A DNA stretch of 64,000 bases, taken from the NCBI RefSeq assembly GCF_025215155.1, contig NZ_JALHAM010000116.1. One strand, 5' to 3'. Of the stretch, positions 37,669-46,979 are shown piece after piece (position 1 is the stretch's first letter; the number at the start of each line of letters is the position of its first letter). The DNA comes from Dryocola clanedunensis (GTDB lineage: Bacteria; Pseudomonadota; Gammaproteobacteria; Enterobacterales; Enterobacteriaceae). The notes under the pieces were generated by a model. That model did not search any database, was not told the origin of the DNA, and was given only the letters and a program-made list of their open reading frames with translations. The translations under genes were made by a program, and so were the position numbers.

Positions 37669-37672
37669 TACG

Positions 37673-38524
37673 ATGTCAACATACCTGATTGGCGATGTTC
37701 ACGGCTGTTACGATGAACTGATCGCCCTGCTGCAACAGGTTGAGTTCACGCCTGGCAAAGATATTTTATGGCTCACGGGCGATTTAGTCGCGCGCGGCCC
37801 CGGCTCGCTTGAAGTCCTGCGCTATGTGCGAGGACTGGGCGACAGCGTGCGTCTGGTGCTCGGCAATCACGACCTGCACCTGCTGGCGGTATACGCCGGT
37901 ATCAGCCGCAATAAACCCAAAGACCGCGTGTCACAGCTGCTGGAAGCACCGGACGTTGACGAGCTGCTGAACTGGCTGCGTCGTCAGCCGCTAATCCAGG
38001 TCGATAACGAAAAAATGCTGGTGATGGCCCACGCAGGAATCACGCCGCAGTGGGATATCGACACCGCTATAGCCTGCGCCCGCGATGTCGAAGCCGTGCT
38101 CTCAAGCGACAGCTATCCGCTGTTCCTGGACGCCATGTACGGCGATATGCCGAACAACTGGTCGCCGGAGCTTTCGGGCTTAGCCCGTTTGCGGTTCATC
38201 ACTAACTCACTGACGCGTATGCGCTACTGCTTCCCGAACGGCCAGCTGGATATGTATTGCAAAGACACGCCGGAAAGCGCGCCTGCGCCGCTCAAGCCGT
38301 GGTTTGCCATTCCCGGGCCGGTAACGGATGCGTACTCGGTGATCTTCGGACACTGGGCTTCGCTTGAAGGGAAAGGAACGCCGGAAGGCATTTACGGTCT
38401 GGACACCGGTTGCTGCTGGGGTGGGGATTTGACCTGCCTGCGCTGGGAGGACAAAGCGTACTTTGTGCAACCTTCGAATCGCAAAGCCGATGTTGGCGAC
38501 GGAGATGCGGCTATCGCGTCATAA
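37673..38524 (+). CDS. apaH: Bis(5'-nucleosyl)-tetraphosphatase ApaH
   Basis: 283 residues from ATG 37673 (MSTYLIGDVHGCYDELIALL), against 280 in E. coli. It hydrolyses Ap4A and removes Np4 caps from RNA. Metallophosphoesterase motifs are GDVHGCYDEL, TGDLVARGPGS and LGNHDLHLL, with later histidines in VMAHAGI and FGHWASLEG. It is the last gene of the lptD-surA-pdxA-rsmA-apaGH string and is followed by a strong hairpin. Confidence 0.97.
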   Translation: MSTYLIGDVHGCYDELIALLQQVEFTPGKDILWLTGDLVARGPGSLEVLRYVRGLGDSVRLVLGNHDLHLLAVYAGISRNKPKDRVSQLLEAPDVDELLNWLRRQPLIQVDNEKMLVMAHAGITPQWDIDTAIACARDVEAVLSSDSYPLFLDAMYGDMPNNWSPELSGLARLRFITNSLTRMRYCFPNGQLDMYCKDTPESAPAPLKPWFAIPGPVTDAYSVIFGHWASLEGKGTPEGIYGLDTGCCWGGDLTCLRWEDKAYFVQPSNRKADVGDGDAAIAS

Positions 38525-38551
38525 AAAAAACCGGTGAATACCGGTTTTTTT
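38523..38551. terminator. Bidirectional terminator between apaH and folA
   Basis: ACCGGT, GAAT loop, ACCGGT (38530-38545) preceded by an A-run and followed by seven Ts, so it can stop transcription from both sides of this convergent pair. Confidence 0.88.
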
Positions 38552-38590
38552 ATGTAGGTCGGATAAGCGAAGCGTCATCCGACACAATAT
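38552..38590. repeat. Single REP element
   Basis: TGTAGGTCGGATAAGCGAAG followed by CGTCATCCGACACA. The GTCGGAT / ATCCGAC arms enclose the AAGCGAAGCGTC loop typical of enterobacterial REP units. It lies just outside the folA 3' end. Confidence 0.8.
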
Positions 38591-38593
38591 GTT

Positions 38594-39073
38594 TTAGCGA
38601 CGTTCCAGAATCTCAAAACAATAACCGTGCGAGTTTTGCTCGTCGGCGTCGTGGAATTCGCTGAACGTTGACTGCCACTCGTCCGGATCGTAATCCGGGA
38701 AATGGGTATCCCCTTCTACTTCGGCATCAATGTGCGTCAGATACAGGCGCTGCGCTTTTGGCAGGAACTGTTCATAGATGCGGCCACCGCCGATCACCAT
38801 CACTTCTTCCGCGTCACCGCAGGCGCTGATAGCGTCCTCTACGGAAGTCACCCACTCAACGCGGTCGTCGGTGCCCGGCTTACTGCTGATAACAATATTC
38901 TTACGGCCTGGCAGCGGGCGACCAATGGATTCCCAGGTCAAACGCCCCATCACAACCGGTTTATTTAACGTATTACGTTTAAACCAGGCCAGGTCGGCAG
39001 GCAAATTCCATGGCATGGCGTTTTCCATACCAATAACGCGATCTACCGCTAATGCAGCAATCAGACTGATCAT
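38594..39073 (-). CDS. folA: Dihydrofolate reductase
   Basis: 159 residues (E. coli: 159). It reduces dihydrofolate with NADPH and is the trimethoprim target. The active site Asp27 (PADLAWFKR), the Met20 loop (GMENAMPWNLP) and the NADPH motifs GRPLPGRKN and VIGGGRIYEQF are present. Wild-type-like throughout; position 45, histidine in the E. coli enzyme, reads Leu here. Monocistronic on the minus strand. Confidence 0.98.
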   Translation of the reverse strand: MISLIAALAVDRVIGMENAMPWNLPADLAWFKRNTLNKPVVMGRLTWESIGRPLPGRKNIVISSKPGTDDRVEWVTSVEDAISACGDAEEVMVIGGGRIYEQFLPKAQRLYLTHIDAEVEGDTHFPDYDPDEWQSTFSEFHDADEQNSHGYCFEILERR

Positions 39074-39108
39074 TCTGTTAACCCAAGGAAGGTGAAAAAA
39101 TTGCCGCC

Positions 39109-39137
39109 ACTATACGGAAAGCGCAATCTTTCGTCGA
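39109..39137 (-). promoter_or_regulatory. Probable folA promoter
   Basis: Minus strand -35 TCGACG (39137-39132), 17-bp spacer, -10 TATAGT (39114-39109), about 35 bp before the folA start. Confidence 0.6.
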
Positions 39138-39206
39138 CTGCCCGATCCTCCTGCCGGGAGAATTTTTTTTGTTCTGCAAAGCCGCAGCCTCCTTAATTGG
39201 CAAGGT

Positions 39207-39233
39207 GCGCTAACACGAACAATGAGTTAGCGC
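39207..39233. other. Hairpin between kefC and folA
   Basis: GCGCTAAC and GTTAGCGC, 8-bp arms with an 11-base loop, just after the kefC stop. No T-run follows on the minus strand, so it may be a weak or Rho-assisted end of kefFC. Confidence 0.5.
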
Positions 39234-39249
39234 CGATTCTTTCGGAAAA

Positions 39250-41109
39250 TCAGTCCGCTGGTTTGGCAGGAGGTTCGTCTGCTAATTTACCGCTGTGAAC
39301 GCCCTCCTCCGTTCCCTGCCAGCCGTGGCGTTGAATAACATTGAGATGCGTACGGTCTTCGTTAATGACCTCCGTCAGCATCGCACTGGTGCGTTTGAGC
39401 ACATCTGCCCTCGCGGGCAAATCAGCGGCGATAACCATCTCTTCCACCATTTGAGTATTGAAACGACGGAAATGATCGGCCCGCTCGCGCGCTTCATAGC
39501 TGCCAACGCCCAGCGCCTCAAGCGCACGACGCCCCACTTTCAGCGAACTCTCGAAGGTTTCACGCTCAGGTTGCTCAACGCCCGCCTGACGAAGGCGAAT
39601 AAAGTGGTCGAGGTCTCTCGCCCTGGCGATAACCTGCAGGTTCGGGAAGTGCTCCTGCACCAGCCCGGAGAGCTGCATATTCGCATCAGGATCGTCGATG
39701 GCATTGATCAGCACCTCCGCTTTTGCCGCCCCTGCGGATTCGAGCAAATCCACCCGCGTCGCATCGCCATAAAATACTTTGGTGCCGAATTTACGCAGCG
39801 TTTCGATATGGTCAGGATCGTGGTCAAGCACCACCATTTTCACCCCGCTGGTCAGCAGCAGACGCCCGGCGATTTGCCCGAAGCGCCCAAAGCCGGCAAT
39901 AATCACCCGCGGCTGCTCTTCATCAATTTCATCCGCCTCGCGGGCCTGCTCTTTACCGGATTTCTCCAGACGGCTGAGCAGCACAAGCAGCAGCGGTGTG
40001 GCAGCCATAGAAAGCGCTACCGCCAGGGTCAGCGATTTCGCCCAGCTGTCGTCCAGCACCTCAGCCATTCTGGCAGCGCCAAAAATCACAAAGGCGAATT
40101 CGCTCCCCTGGCCCAGCAGTACGGCAAACCAACGGCGCTGCTTACGCGGTACTTTCAACGGTTTAGCAACCAGCCACAGCATCACGCACTTGATCACCAG
40201 GAACCCCACCAGCAGGCCGATAATGCGCAGCGGATTATCCATCAGCGTGCCGAAATCTATCGACATGCCGACGCCGATAAAGAACAGCCCGAGCAGCAGC
40301 CCCTTAAACGGTTCGATATCGCTCTCCAGCGCGTGGCGATATTCGGAGCTTGCCAGCAATACGCCCGCCAGAAACGCACCCATTGCCATGGATAAACCAG
40401 CCTCTTCCAGCAGCAGTCCAAAACCAAACACGAGGAAGAGTGCCACGGCGCTGAACACTTCACGCAGGCCGGAGCGGGCCACAAAGCGCAGCACCGGGCG
40501 CGTCACATAGCGCCCCAGGACCACCACCAGCGCCAGCGCGCCGACGACCTTTAAGGCTGATAGAGAAAATGCCGCAAGCGTAGTGGTCGCCCCACTGGTT
40601 GCCAGCAAGGGGATCATCGCCACCAGCGGGATGGCGGCAATATCCTGGAAGAGCAGAACGGCAAAGGCGCTGCGCCCCATTTGCGAGAGGGTCAGGTTAC
40701 GTTCGTTCATCGCCTGCATGGCGATGGCGGTTGAGGACAGCGCAAGCGTCAGTCCAATCAGCACGGCAATCTGCCAGCGCAGACCCATCAGCATACAGAA
40801 CAGCCCAAGGAGCAAGCCGCAGGCGGCCATTTGCAGGAAGCCCCCGCCAAACACTGAGGCGCGCAGCGTCCATAGCCTGCGCGGATCCAGCTCAAGGCCG
40901 ATAACAAACAGCATCAGTACCACGCCGATTTCAGCGAAGTGCAGAATCGTCCCGGCATCCGTCACCAGCCGTAACCCCCACGGGCCGATAATACAGCCCG
41001 CAATCAGGTAGCCAAGGACCGAGCCTAACCCCAGGCGAACGGCGATGGGCACAATCAGTGCGGCTGCGCCGAGATAAATAAGAACCTGCATCATGCTGTG
41101 GCTATCCAT
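39250..41109 (-). CDS. kefC: Glutathione-regulated potassium-efflux antiporter KefC
   Basis: 619 residues (E. coli: 620). It has about twelve helices of the CPA2 family, with a transport core around GFGLLLEEAGLSMAMGAFLAG and the GLFFIGVGMSIDFG motif. A cytoplasmic TrkA-N/KTN domain follows (VIIAGFGRFGQIAGRLL, Rossmann, from about residue 400), where glutathione holds the channel shut and electrophile adducts open it. It overlaps kefF by 8 bp. Confidence 0.97.
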   Translation of the reverse strand: MDSHSMMQVLIYLGAAALIVPIAVRLGLGSVLGYLIAGCIIGPWGLRLVTDAGTILHFAEIGVVLMLFVIGLELDPRRLWTLRASVFGGGFLQMAACGLLLGLFCMLMGLRWQIAVLIGLTLALSSTAIAMQAMNERNLTLSQMGRSAFAVLLFQDIAAIPLVAMIPLLATSGATTTLAAFSLSALKVVGALALVVVLGRYVTRPVLRFVARSGLREVFSAVALFLVFGFGLLLEEAGLSMAMGAFLAGVLLASSEYRHALESDIEPFKGLLLGLFFIGVGMSIDFGTLMDNPLRIIGLLVGFLVIKCVMLWLVAKPLKVPRKQRRWFAVLLGQGSEFAFVIFGAARMAEVLDDSWAKSLTLAVALSMAATPLLLVLLSRLEKSGKEQAREADEIDEEQPRVIIAGFGRFGQIAGRLLLTSGVKMVVLDHDPDHIETLRKFGTKVFYGDATRVDLLESAGAAKAEVLINAIDDPDANMQLSGLVQEHFPNLQVIARARDLDHFIRLRQAGVEQPERETFESSLKVGRRALEALGVGSYEARERADHFRRFNTQMVEEMVIAADLPARADVLKRTSAMLTEVINEDRTHLNVIQRHGWQGTEEGVHSGKLADEPPAKPAD

Positions 41110-41632
41110 GATTCACCTCCCGCCATGCCAGCAGGCGCTGCTTATACTGCTCAGCCTCCGCGTCCAACGTCTTTTCATCGCAAACAAAAGTGAAATGGAT
41201 GGCAAAATTCGGCTGCCAGCTCATTCCACAATAGATCGCCGTCGCCTGCAGCGGCTGTCCCAGTACGTCAAACCCCGGATGATCCCCTACATCGAAATGA
41301 CCGTCTCCCCCGCCGGTGGTTACCGCCCACATCACGTTTTTGCCATGCAGAGCCTTCCCGCCGCGACCGTAAGCCCAGCCGTGGGCAAGCACTTTATCGA
41401 TCCACAGCTTCATCAGCGGCGGCATGCTGTACCACTGCATGGGATGCTGCCAGATAACCAGATCGGCACGGCTTAGCGCCTCTTGTTCAGCGGCAATATC
41501 GATATTGAAATCAGGATAGAGCTCATACAACGAACGGACTTCCACATCGGGTAGCGTCGTGGCACTTTCGAGCATTTTTCGGTTGGCGTGAGAGTGTTGC
41601 GGATAGGGGTGCGCATAAATAATTAATATCAT
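41102..41632 (-). CDS. kefF: KefF, ancillary NAD(P)H oxidoreductase of KefC
   Basis: 176 residues (E. coli: 176). Flavodoxin-like quinone reductase fold with IIYAHPYPQHSHANR at the N-terminus and WQHPMQWYSMPPLMKLWID in the middle. It binds KefC and is required for its full activity, while reducing quinones. It is upstream of kefC, overlapping by 8 bp. Confidence 0.96.
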   Translation of the reverse strand: MILIIYAHPYPQHSHANRKMLESATTLPDVEVRSLYELYPDFNIDIAAEQEALSRADLVIWQHPMQWYSMPPLMKLWIDKVLAHGWAYGRGGKALHGKNVMWAVTTGGGDGHFDVGDHPGFDVLGQPLQATAIYCGMSWQPNFAIHFTFVCDEKTLDAEAEQYKQRLLAWREVNHG

Positions 41633-41735
41633 TAATTAGCCTGTTGTTTTACCGACTTCTTTTCCAAAGAGTGTAGTCAGTCATTCAACAGGCTAACAGT
41701 CAATATTATTGATGGGCTAAGCGGGTAAAACTGAA

Positions 41736-41969
41736 TTAGTTATCCAGTTCGCCCATCGACTTCACCTGGTCGCGATTGATCTGCTCGGTCTTGCCGGTTT
41801 CCGCATTCTTATAAGAGACCAGACCGGTATCGTCATCTACCTGCGGTTTGCCGTCGGTCACGATGGTTTTGCCATCGCTCGTTTTCACCGCCTGATTAGA
41901 CGAACAGCCAGCTACGGTAAACAGCGTTGCGGCGGCGAAGATGGAAGTCATCAGAAGTTTGTTTTGCAT
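41736..41969 (-). CDS. YgdI/YgdR-family small lipoprotein
   Basis: 77 residues from ATG 41969 (MQNKLLMTSIFAAATLFTVA then a GCSSN lipobox). A lipid-modified cysteine at about residue 21 is predicted, followed by a DUF903-type SH3-like domain with SDGKTIVTDGKPQVDDDTGL and KSMGELDN. The upstream in-frame extension to 42074 would bury the signal peptide and is rejected. GGGAGAG precedes the start. This gene replaces the E. coli fix/cai block between kefF and carB. Function unknown in the family. Confidence 0.88.
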   Translation of the reverse strand: MQNKLLMTSIFAAATLFTVAGCSSNQAVKTSDGKTIVTDGKPQVDDDTGLVSYKNAETGKTEQINRDQVKSMGELDN

Positions 41970-42072
41970 ATTGCTCTCCCTGTGGGTAAACCTGATTATC
42001 TGATTGAAAACTTTAGCAGGATTTTCCGGCGTCGCAGAAAAATACGGAACACTCTGAACGGGTAAAGCAGGC

Positions 42073-42100
42073 AATAAAAAACCCGCCGAAGCGGGTTTTA
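42073..42100 (-). terminator. Terminator of carAB
   Basis: Minus strand AAAACCCGC, TTCG loop, GCGGGTTTTTTATT (stem 42081-42096): a canonical UUCG-capped terminator 20 bp after the carB stop. The A/T flanks could also serve the opposite direction. Confidence 0.9.
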
Positions 42101-42117
42101 GCAGGGTGCCGACGTGA

Positions 42118-45100
42118 TTACTTCGTAATTTGCGCGTGCATTTCCTGCACCGAAATCACCTTCTCGGTCGCATCCGCGTTCATCGCCATCGCGGTAGCAA
42201 AGCCGCCGTTCAGCGTGGTGTCGTAATGCACTTTGTACTGCAGTGCGCTGCGGCGGATGAGCTTGGAATCCTCAATCGCCTGGCGGCCCGCGGTGGTGTT
42301 GATGATGTAGGTGTACTCGCCATTCTTAATACGGTCCTGAATGTGCGGACGACCTTCATGCACCTTGTTCACCAGGCGTGGGTTAATGCCCGCCTCGCCC
42401 AGCACGATAGCCGTGCCGTGGGTCGCGTCCAGCTCGAAGCCCTGCTTCAGCAGCTTGGCGGCCAGGTCAACAACGCGCTCTTTGTCGCCTTCGCGAACGG
42501 AGAGCAGCGCGCGGCCAGGTTTACGCATGGTGGACTGGCTGCCCAGCATCGCCTTGGAGAAGGCTTCTGCGAAGGTGCGGCCCACGCCCATTACTTCACC
42601 GGTAGAGCGCATCTCTGGCCCTAACAGCGGGTCGACGCCCGGGAACTTGTTGAACGGCAGCACCACTTCTTTGACGGAGTAGTACGGTGGGATGATCTCT
42701 TTCGTCATACCCTGTTCAACCAGCGTCTGCCCAACCATCACGCGCGCGGCTACTTTCGCCAGCGCCATACCGGTTGCCTTGGAGACGAACGGTACGGTAC
42801 GGGCGGCGCGTGGGTTCACTTCAATCAGGTAAACCTCGTTGTCCTTCACCGCAAACTGCACGTTCATCAGGCCGCGAACCTGCAGCTCGAAGGCCAGTTT
42901 CTGCACCTGCTGGCGCATCACGTCCTGGATCTCTTTGCTCAGCGTATAGGCTGGCAGGGAACATGCGGAGTCGCCGGAGTGCACGCCCGCCTGCTCGATG
43001 TGCTCCATGATGCCGCCAATCAGCACGGTTTCGCCATCGCAGATGGCGTCGACGTCCACTTCAACCGCGTCGTCCAGGAAGCGGTCCAGCAGCACCGGCG
43101 CATCGTTAGAAACGCTAACTGCTGTCTGGAAGTAGCGACGCAGGTCAGCTTCGTCATAGACGATTTCCATCGCGCGCCCGCCCAGCACATAGGATGGACG
43201 AACCACCAGCGGGTAGCCGATATGCGCTGCCCGGTCTACGGCCATCTCGATAGCGGTCACCGTGGCGTTTGCCGGCTGCTTCAGCTTCAGGCGGTCAACC
43301 GCGTGCTGGAAACGCTCGCGGTCTTCGGCACGGTCGATTGCGTCCGGGCTGGTGCCGATTATCGGTACGCCAGCGGCTTCCAGCTCACGAGCCAGCTTCA
43401 GCGGAGTCTGGCCACCATACTGCACGATAACGCCTTTTGGCTTCTCGACGCGGACGATTTCCAGCACGTCTTCCAGGGTTACCGGCTCGAAGTACAGACG
43501 GTCGGAAGTATCGTAGTCGGTTGAAACCGTTTCCGGGTTGCAGTTAACCATGATGGTCTCGTAACCATCTTCACGCAGCGCCAGCGAGGCGTGTACGCAG
43601 CAGTAATCGAACTCGATGCCCTGACCGATACGGTTTGGCCCGCCGCCAAGCACCATGATTTTGTCACGGTCATTGTTCGGGTTGGCTTCACACTCGTCTT
43701 CATAAGTGGAGTACATGTAGGCGGTGTCGGTAGAGAATTCCGCCGCACAGGTATCAACACGTTTGTAGACCGGATGCAGGTTGTGCTGCTCGCGCAGTTT
43801 GCGAACTTCTGACTCGCGAACGCCAGCCAGTTTTGCCAGACGCGCATCGGCGAAGCCTTTACGCTTAAGCATGCGCAGGAAGTCATAGTCCAGACCGGTG
43901 ATGCCGACCTCTTCTACTTTTTCTTCCAGACGCACCAGCTCTTCAATCTGCACCAGGAACCAGCGGTCGATGTTGGTCAGGTTGAACACGCCGTCGACGG
44001 ACAGTCCCGCACGGAAAGCATCGGCCACGTACCAGATACGGTCAGCGCCAGCGTCTTTCAGCTCACGGCGGATTTTGGTCAGCGCTTCCGGGTCATCCAG
44101 ATTCACTTTCGGATCAAAGCCCGTTGCGCCCACTTCCAGACCGCGCAGCGCTTTTTGCAGGGATTCCTGCTGCGTGCGGCCAATCGCCATCACTTCGCCG
44201 ACAGATTTCATCTGGGTTGTCAGACGGTCGTTCGCACCAACAAACTTCTCGAAGTTGAAGCGAGGAATTTTCGTCACAACGTAGTCGATGGACGGTTCGA
44301 ACGAAGCAGGCGTTTTGCCGCCGGTGATGTCGTTCATCAGCTCGTCGAGGGTGTAACCCACCGCCAGTTTCGCCGCCACTTTCGCAATCGGGAAGCCGGT
44401 AGCTTTGGACGCCAGCGCCGAGGAGCGGGAGACGCGCGGGTTCATTTCGATAACAATCAGACGGCCGTTTTTCGGGTTAACGGAGAACTGCACGTTAGAG
44501 CCACCTGTTTCCACGCCGATTTCACGCAGCACCGCCATCGAGGCGTTACGCATGATTTGGTACTCTTTGTCGGTCAGCGTCTGGGCAGGGGCTACGGTAA
44601 TGGAGTCGCCGGTGTGGATGCCCATCGGGTCGAAGTTTTCGATAGAGCAGACGATGATGCAGTTGTCGTTTTTATCACGCACCACTTCCATCTCGTACTC
44701 TTTCCAGCCAATCAGCGACTCATCAATCAGCAGCTCGTTGGTTGGCGAAAGGTCCAGACCGCGCTCGCAAATCTCTTCAAACTCTTCGCGGTTGTAGGCG
44801 ATACCGCCGCCGGTGCCGCCCATGGTGAATGATGGGCGGATGATGCACGGATAGCCGACGTCCGCGGCAACCGCCAGCGCTTCTTCCATGGTGTGGGCAA
44901 TGCCGGAGCGTGCGGTGTCGAGACCGATTTTTTTCATCGCCACGTCGAAGCGGCGGCGGTCTTCTGCTTTATCAATCGCGTCAGCCGTCGCACCAATCAT
45001 GGTGACACCGAACTCGGCAAGCACGCCCTGGCGTTCCAGCTCCAGCGCGCAGTTCAGCGCGGTCTGGCCGCCCATGGTTGGCAGCACCGCGTCCGGGCGC

Positions 45101-45342
45101 TCTTTTTCGATGATTTTGCGCACCACTTCCCAGTGGATTGGCTCGATGTAGGTCGCATCGGCCATTTCCGGGTCGGTCATGATGGTTGCCGGGTTGGAGT
45201 TCACCAGGATGACGCGGTAGCCCTCTTCACGCAGCGCTTTACACGCCTGGGCGCCGGAGTAGTCGAACTCACACGCCTGGCCGATAACAATTGGGCCTGC
45301 ACCAAGGATCAGGATGCTTTTTATATCTGTACGTTTTGGCAT
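42118..45342 (-). CDS. carB: Carbamoyl-phosphate synthase large subunit
   Basis: 1074 residues (E. coli: 1073). Two homologous ATP-grasp halves (residues about 1-400 and 550-935) phosphorylate bicarbonate and carbamate. PGHTGDS-like and EMNPRVSRSSALASKATG / EVNPRAARTVPFVSKATG loops mark the duplicated sites. The C-terminal MGS-like domain binds UMP and ornithine. With CarA it makes carbamoyl phosphate for pyrimidines and arginine. It starts 18 bp after carA. Confidence 0.98.
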   Translation of the reverse strand: MPKRTDIKSILILGAGPIVIGQACEFDYSGAQACKALREEGYRVILVNSNPATIMTDPEMADATYIEPIHWEVVRKIIEKERPDAVLPTMGGQTALNCALELERQGVLAEFGVTMIGATADAIDKAEDRRRFDVAMKKIGLDTARSGIAHTMEEALAVAADVGYPCIIRPSFTMGGTGGGIAYNREEFEEICERGLDLSPTNELLIDESLIGWKEYEMEVVRDKNDNCIIVCSIENFDPMGIHTGDSITVAPAQTLTDKEYQIMRNASMAVLREIGVETGGSNVQFSVNPKNGRLIVIEMNPRVSRSSALASKATGFPIAKVAAKLAVGYTLDELMNDITGGKTPASFEPSIDYVVTKIPRFNFEKFVGANDRLTTQMKSVGEVMAIGRTQQESLQKALRGLEVGATGFDPKVNLDDPEALTKIRRELKDAGADRIWYVADAFRAGLSVDGVFNLTNIDRWFLVQIEELVRLEEKVEEVGITGLDYDFLRMLKRKGFADARLAKLAGVRESEVRKLREQHNLHPVYKRVDTCAAEFSTDTAYMYSTYEDECEANPNNDRDKIMVLGGGPNRIGQGIEFDYCCVHASLALREDGYETIMVNCNPETVSTDYDTSDRLYFEPVTLEDVLEIVRVEKPKGVIVQYGGQTPLKLARELEAAGVPIIGTSPDAIDRAEDRERFQHAVDRLKLKQPANATVTAIEMAVDRAAHIGYPLVVRPSYVLGGRAMEIVYDEADLRRYFQTAVSVSNDAPVLLDRFLDDAVEVDVDAICDGETVLIGGIMEHIEQAGVHSGDSACSLPAYTLSKEIQDVMRQQVQKLAFELQVRGLMNVQFAVKDNEVYLIEVNPRAARTVPFVSKATGMALAKVAARVMVGQTLVEQGMTKEIIPPYYSVKEVVLPFNKFPGVDPLLGPEMRSTGEVMGVGRTFAEAFSKAMLGSQSTMRKPGRALLSVREGDKERVVDLAAKLLKQGFELDATHGTAIVLGEAGINPRLVNKVHEGRPHIQDRIKNGEYTYIINTTAGRQAIEDSKLIRRSALQYKVHYDTTLNGGFATAMAMNADATEKVISVQEMHAQITK

Positions 45343-45360
45343 TTTTAAGGCTCCTGATTC

Positions 45361-46521
45361 TTACTTGCTGAAAAGAGTGGCAGTAGTGCGGTAGTGCTTG
45401 ATCAAGTCGATAAAGTGGTCGAACAGCGGCGCAGCATCGTGCGGACCAGGGCTTGCCTCAGGGTGGCCCTGGAAGCTGAACGCTGGCTTATCGGTACGAT
45501 GAATGCCCTGCAGTGTGCCGTCGAACAGCGACTTGTGGGTCACGCGCAGGTTCGCAGGCAGCGTTGCTTCGTCTACCGCAAAACCATGGTTCTGGGCAGT
45601 GATCATCACGCAGTCGCGATCCAAATCTTTTACCGGGTGGTTGCCGCCGTGGTGGCCGAACTTCATCTTCACGGTTTTCGCACCGCTGGCCAGAGCCAGC
45701 AGCTGGTGGCCTAAGCAGATGCCAAAGACCGGCACGTCGGTTTCCAGGAAGGACTTAATGGCGCTGATGGCGTAGTCGCATGGCGCCGGGTCACCGGGGC
45801 CGTTGGAGAGGAAGATACCGTCCGGCTTCATTTTCAGCACTTCTTCGGCGGAGGTCTGCGCCGGAACAATCGTCAGGCGGCAGCCGCGGTCGACCAGCAT
45901 GCGCAGAATGTTGCGCTTCACGCCGTAGTCATAAGCCACCACGTGGAAAGGTAAATCTTCTTCTTTTGCCGCTTCCGGCAGGTCGCCTTCCAGCGTCCAG
46001 CTTCCCTGCTGCCAGGCGTAAGCCTCTTTGGTGGTCACTTCTTTCGCGAGGTCCATGCCGTTAAGGCCAGGGAAAGCTTTCGCTTTCTCGTGGGCCAACG
46101 CCGCGTCAACGCTGTCACCTGCAACGATGCAGCCGTTCTGTGCGCCTTTCTCACGCAGCAAACGTGTCAGCTTACGGGTATCGATATCGGCAATCGCCAC
46201 GATGTTATGGCGTTTTAAATAAGAAGAGAGGTCTTCGGTGTTGCGATAGTTGCTGGCAATCAGCGGCAGGTCACGAATGACGAGGCCTTGCGCATGTACC
46301 TGGGAGGATTCTTCATCAGCGGCGTTGGTGCCGACGTTGCCGATATGGGGATAAGTAAGAGTGACGATTTGGCGGGAGTAGGAAGGATCAGTGAGGATTT
46401 CTTGATAACCGGTCAATGAGGTATTGAAAACGACTTCCCCAACGGCGGTACCTGATGCCCCAATGGCGCGACCGTGGAATTGGGTTCCGTCTTCCAGAAC
46501 CAATATTGCTGACTTAATCAA
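45361..46521 (-). CDS. carA: Carbamoyl-phosphate synthase small (glutaminase) subunit
   Basis: 386 residues (E. coli: 382) from a TTG start at 46521 (IKSAILVLEDGTQFHGRAIG). GGAGGG lies six bases upstream, and E. coli carA also starts at UUG. The next upstream candidate at 46548 would overlap the arginine operator. Class I glutamine amidotransferase domain in the C-terminal half: nucleophile Cys in VFGICLGHQLLALASG and His/Glu in FQGHPEASPGP. It channels ammonia to CarB. Confidence 0.96.
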   Translation of the reverse strand: MIKSAILVLEDGTQFHGRAIGASGTAVGEVVFNTSLTGYQEILTDPSYSRQIVTLTYPHIGNVGTNAADEESSQVHAQGLVIRDLPLIASNYRNTEDLSSYLKRHNIVAIADIDTRKLTRLLREKGAQNGCIVAGDSVDAALAHEKAKAFPGLNGMDLAKEVTTKEAYAWQQGSWTLEGDLPEAAKEEDLPFHVVAYDYGVKRNILRMLVDRGCRLTIVPAQTSAEEVLKMKPDGIFLSNGPGDPAPCDYAISAIKSFLETDVPVFGICLGHQLLALASGAKTVKMKFGHHGGNHPVKDLDRDCVMITAQNHGFAVDEATLPANLRVTHKSLFDGTLQGIHRTDKPAFSFQGHPEASPGPHDAAPLFDHFIDLIKHYRTTATLFSK

Positions 46522-46899
46522 AACGCCCTCCAGGGAATAAACAGTCAATTTATTTGCATATTAATTCAAAACGATTTCCAGAATCAATGCAAAACAGCCT
46601 GTCATTTGGATTTTTGACAAACGGCGGCATTCTAGGGACTGGCCAGGCAAAAGTCTACCATAAAGCGAACTTTTTCTGTCTATTTTGACGCTCTGATTAA
46701 AAATATGCGCATTGATGGATGAAATCGCTAGCTAACTAAGCGGAAGTAATCGGTTGCGAGGTACAAAGAATAGAAATACAGCATGCGGGGTAAGAAAAAG
46801 TGGACCAGATGGTCAAAATTAACATTGCGGCAACGTATTTTATGCCTTTAACACTGATTTATAATGGTTTGAATAACTTTTATCGGTAAAGCGCACAAA
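46522..46899 (-). promoter_or_regulatory. carAB control region with two promoters
   Basis: Nearest carA are two adjacent ARG-box-like 18-bp units (about 46551-46568 and 46533-46550, minus strand TGAATTAATATGCAAATA and its neighbour), the ArgR operator of promoter P2. Further up, P1 reads TAGACT (46657-46652), 17 bp, TAGAAT (46634-46629). In E. coli P1 answers to pyrimidines and purines through IHF, PepA and PurR. The remainder, 46660-46899, is AT-rich and shows no gene. Confidence 0.75.
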
Positions 46900-46927
46900 A
46901 ATAAAAAGGGCAATAAATTATTGCCCT
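46900..46927 (-). terminator. Terminator after dapB
   Basis: Minus strand AGGGCAAT / ATTGCCCT stem followed by TTTTTATTTT. It stands 53 bp after the dapB stop. Confidence 0.85.
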
Positions 46928-46979
46928 GTCAATCAAACAATTATGATTGTAATAACCACATCACGATGGGTAATTCTTT

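Noticed and set aside
39295..40395. 366-codon frame antisense to kefC
   Set aside because: A shadow of KefC; no signal, domain or start site of its own.
41970..42074. N-terminal extension of the small lipoprotein to 112 residues
   Set aside because: It would place 35 residues before the lipoprotein signal peptide and overlap the carAB terminator flank.
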